A stretch of 64,000 bases of DNA from Taklimakanibacter lacteus. GTDB taxonomy: Bacteria > Pseudomonadota > Alphaproteobacteria > Rhizobiales > Aestuariivirgaceae. The stretch lies in NCBI GenBank assembly GCA_003576695.1, contig QOZQ01000011.1, positions 1-64,000 on the forward strand. The letters are read 5' to 3'. Under the pieces are notes generated by a model that had not been told where the DNA came from, searched no databases, and was given only the letters and a program-made list of their open reading frames with translations. The position numbers were made by a program, and so were the translations under genes. Shown here piece by piece: positions 61,580-64,000 of the stretch. Positions within the stretch are counted from its first letter, which is position 1. Every line of letters starts with the position of its first letter.

Positions 61580-62866
61580 TTGACCGATCTCCAGACCCAG
61601 CAACGCGATGGGCGGCCCTCGGGCCGCCCCCATGTCGTCATCATCGGCGCCGGCTTTGGCGGCCTGTCCGCCGCGAAGGCGCTGCGCCATGCGCCCGTCG
61701 ATGTCACGCTGGTCGACCGGCGCAACTACCATCTGTTTCAGCCGCTGCTCTATCAGGTGGCGACCGCCGGCCTGTCGCCGGCGCAGATCGCCTCGCCGAT
61801 CCGCCGGATCGTCTCGGGGCAAAAGAACATTGCCGTCCTCATGGAGAAGGTTGTCGGCGTCGACAAGGAGCGGCGAGAGGTCGTGACCTCGGGCCGGCGC
61901 ATCCCTTATGATTATCTCGTCATCGGCACCGGCGCGCGGCATGCCTATTTCGGCAATGACCAGTGGGAGCAATTCGCGCCGGGCCTCAAGAAGATCGACG
62001 AGGCCACCGAAATCCGGCGCCGTATCCTGCTCGCTTTCGAGAAGGCCGAGGCGAGCCAGGACGAAAGCGAGCGGCAGCGATTGCTGACTTTCGTCGTGGT
62101 CGGCGGCGGCCCGACCGGCGTCGAGATGGCGGGCGCCATTGCCGAGCTCGCGCATCGCACCATCATTGCCGATTTCCGCCATATCAATCCGGCCGAAACC
62201 AAGATCATCCTCGTCGAAGCGGGCTCCCGGATCCTCACCTCGTTTCCCGAGCATCTGTCGGCCTCGGCGGCGCGCCAGCTGGCAAAGCTCGGGGTCACCC
62301 TCAAGATGGAAACGGCGGTCACTTCATGCGATGTGCAAGGCATCGCCCTCAAGGATGGCAGCCGCATCGAGACGGCGACGATCATCTGGGCGGCCGGCGT
62401 CATGGCATCGCCCGCCGGCAAATGGCTCGACGCGCCATCCGACCGCGCCGGCCGCGTGATGGTCGATGCGATGCTGCATCCGCCGGGCGCGGACAATATC
62501 TTCGTCGTCGGCGATACGGCGGCGGTGACCGATGCCAATGGGATCGTCGTACCGGGCGTGGCGCCGGCGGCCAAGCAAATGGGCCACTACGCGGCACGCT
62601 CGATCCTGGCTCTGCTCAAGGACGAGAAACCGCGGCCGTTCAGCTATCGCAACTACGGAAATCTCGCGACCATCGGCCGCAAATCGGCGGTGGCGGATTT
62701 CGGCCGCTTCACCCTCTCGGGCTTCCTCGCCTGGCTGACCTGGGGGTTCGCCCATATCTGGTTCCTGATCGGCTTCCGCAACCGCCTTATCGTCTTTCTT
62801 GATTGGATCATGGCCTATGTCACCTTCGAGCGCGGCGCCCGCCTCATCACCGGCGGCGAGAACTGA
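61580..62866 (+). CDS. ndh: Type II NADH dehydrogenase
   Basis: A 428-residue membrane-associated flavoprotein that oxidises NADH and reduces quinone without proton pumping. It has two dinucleotide-binding motifs: VVIIGAGFGGLSAAKAL (FAD) and VVVGGGPTGVEMAGAI (NADH). The quinone site region is GVAPAAKQMGHYAAR. The C-terminal amphipathic/hydrophobic part (LAWLTWGFAHIWFLIGFRNRLIVFLDW) anchors it. The start is a TTG preceded by AGGTGAG, 3 bp after doxX. It may be co-transcribed with the bufferin genes. Confidence 0.9.
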   Translation: MTDLQTQQRDGRPSGRPHVVIIGAGFGGLSAAKALRHAPVDVTLVDRRNYHLFQPLLYQVATAGLSPAQIASPIRRIVSGQKNIAVLMEKVVGVDKERREVVTSGRRIPYDYLVIGTGARHAYFGNDQWEQFAPGLKKIDEATEIRRRILLAFEKAEASQDESERQRLLTFVVVGGGPTGVEMAGAIAELAHRTIIADFRHINPAETKIILVEAGSRILTSFPEHLSASAARQLAKLGVTLKMETAVTSCDVQGIALKDGSRIETATIIWAAGVMASPAGKWLDAPSDRAGRVMVDAMLHPPGADNIFVVGDTAAVTDANGIVVPGVAPAAKQMGHYAARSILALLKDEKPRPFSYRNYGNLATIGRKSAVADFGRFTLSGFLAWLTWGFAHIWFLIGFRNRLIVFLDWIMAYVTFERGARLITGGEN

Positions 62867-62885
62867 CGACCGGCCGCGCCTCAGG

Positions 62886-64000
62886 GTGCGGATCGGCCTG
62901 GCGCTGACCGGCCTGGTGCTGGTCGCGGTCCTGGCGAGCGCGCTCATCGTCCATGTGTCATGGATGCGCACGTCGAGCCGCAATATCGAAATGGTGGTCG
63001 GCTCGATCAATGTCGAGACGGCGGCGGCGGTGAAGAAGGAGCTGGAAGGCACATTCCGCGCCTCGGAAGGGGCGGTCGAGATCATCCGCTCCATCCTGTT
63101 CCAGGGCGCCATCAAGACAGAAGACGAGGCCAAGCGGGAATTCGTCTTCCTGTCAGTCCTGCGCTCGCTGCCGGCCGTCTCCTGGATCGGCTTCGGCTTT
63201 CCGGATGGGCGGTTCTTCGGGTCTCACATACTGGACGAGAACGATATCGAAATGGTCGAGATCGGGACGCCGCTCGCCAATGGCATGCGCGAGCTGCGCC
63301 GCGACCGTTACCGGCCGATACCCGGCGATATATTCTTCGAGGAGCGCAGCAAGGGCTCAACGGCCTATGTGGCGCTGGGCAGCAAATGGTATCGCCAGGC
63401 CAAGGAAGCGCCGGGACTGGTCTGGACCATGGTCGATATACTGCCGAGCGGCTTCGAGCCCGCCGCGGTGGCCGCCACGCGCTTCGACCTTCACAACCGC
63501 TTCCAGGGCGTGATCATGGTCTCGCTCAACCTGCGGCGCCTGGCGGATTTCCTGGCCGGGCTCGATGTGGCGCGCAAGGGGGCGGCCGTCATCGTCAATG
63601 AGCAGGGGACGATTATTGCCACTTCGCTGGCCGACATGAGATCGGCATCCCTGTCGGAGGCCTCCGGCAACCGCGAGATCATCGGGGCCCTCAAACAGGC
63701 GGCGCAGGGAAGCGTGGTGGAGGGAACGGTCACCAGTGGCGACGGCACGATCTTCCATGTCACGCGGACGCCGCTCGACTTCAATGGCTGGCTGCTGGTG
63801 ACCGCGGTGCCGCGCTCGGTCTTCACCGAGGAGATCGACCGCAGCACCCGCCGGCTGCTCGTCACGCTCGTCCTCTTCGCACTCCTGACCGCGGGCCTTG
63901 CCGCCCTGTTCGCGCATTATTCCTTCGTCCGGCCCATCCAGGCGGTTGCCGGAGAGCTGCGCCACATCGAATCCTTTGCGCTCGGCGACATAAAGCGTGT
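62886..64000 (+). CDS. Cache-HAMP membrane sensor, probable adenylate cyclase (partial)
   Basis: The first 371 residues of a protein that runs past the window edge. One TM helix (VRIGLALTGLVLVAVLASALIV) precedes a periplasmic dCache-like domain (about 25-310, with AVSWIGFGFPDGRFFG and the AAVIVNEQGTIIATS strand). A second TM helix follows (LLVTLVLFALLTAGLAALFAHY) and then a HAMP-like start (RPIQAVAGELRHIESFALGDIKRV). In Rhizobiales this IESF-type linker usually leads to a class III adenylate/guanylate cyclase domain, so I infer that for the missing part. The GTG start is approximate. Confidence 0.75.
   Translation, partial: MRIGLALTGLVLVAVLASALIVHVSWMRTSSRNIEMVVGSINVETAAAVKKELEGTFRASEGAVEIIRSILFQGAIKTEDEAKREFVFLSVLRSLPAVSWIGFGFPDGRFFGSHILDENDIEMVEIGTPLANGMRELRRDRYRPIPGDIFFEERSKGSTAYVALGSKWYRQAKEAPGLVWTMVDILPSGFEPAAVAATRFDLHNRFQGVIMVSLNLRRLADFLAGLDVARKGAAVIVNEQGTIIATSLADMRSASLSEASGNREIIGALKQAAQGSVVEGTVTSGDGTIFHVTRTPLDFNGWLLVTAVPRSVFTEEIDRSTRRLLVTLVLFALLTAGLAALFAHYSFVRPIQAVAGELRHIESFALGDIKR

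Overview
The window reads as chromosomal DNA of an alphaproteobacterium, most likely of the order Hyphomicrobiales (Rhizobiales). The evidence is the high GC content, the gene families present (zevAB with znuA, a single-chain 2-oxoacid:ferredoxin oxidoreductase, KdsD, BBP2-type outer-membrane barrel, BdhA, bufferin genes) and the many palindromic intergenic repeats of rhizobial type, including the one built on the half-site GCATGAT..TTCCGG. No rRNA genes, CRISPR array or prophage are visible. The assignment is an inference from gene content.

Region 1 (1-3.67 kb) is accessory DNA. It holds a decayed alpha/beta-hydrolase fragment, a Phd/ParE-type toxin-antitoxin pair with a visible promoter and operator, and an insertion sequence of the IS1595 family. 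That element has near-perfect terminal inverted repeats (1385-1408 and 3635-3658) and an 8-bp target duplication (ACCATTGG). It carries passenger genes: a ClpP-like serine protease, a 57-residue basic protein and a tRNA-like segment. Its transposase is broken by two frameshifts.

Region 2 (3.7-7.0 kb) is a Zur-type metal operon: znuA, zevA (DUF1007), zevB (NicO family) and a degenerate PCuAC-like protein, behind a Zur-box-like palindrome. A divergent ccdA follows. Region 3 (7.85-11.1 kb) holds atypical small genes of lower GC and a cobalt-type nitrile hydratase operon with two tandem beta-subunit genes and an accessory gene. Region 4 (11.1-28 kb) is mainly metabolic: haloacid dehalogenase, DUF1349, class-I glutamine amidotransferase, acyl-CoA dehydrogenase, Dabb protein, ChrBA, 2-oxoacid:ferredoxin oxidoreductase, an arginase-fold protein with an altered metal site, a sensor kinase, ferrochelatase, a slipin/NfeD pair and KdsD.

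Region 5 (28-42 kb) covers the envelope and nitrogen metabolism: BBP2 barrel, GalU, GalE, lytic transglycosylase, SGNH protein, and glutamate synthase gltB-gst-gltD with a glutathione transferase wedged between the subunits. A small ORF, a hairpin and an orphan terminator lie upstream of gltB. Region 6 (42-52 kb) has threonine aldolase, a squalene-cyclase-like toroid protein, a CPBP protease, a hydroxyproline epimerase and a molybdenum hydroxylase operon (FAD, 2Fe-2S and Mo subunits) with its own MoaD-like protein and an Asp/Glu racemase. Region 7 (51-64 kb) has three LysR regulators, a transporter, a cupin, 3-hydroxybutyrate dehydrogenase with a patatin lipase, a bufferin (copper-binding RiPP) operon with DoxX, NDH-2, and the start of a Cache/HAMP sensor that runs off the window.

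Intergenic gaps are largely filled by several families of palindromic repeats. Most long antisense reading frames are shadows of the high-GC coding strands.
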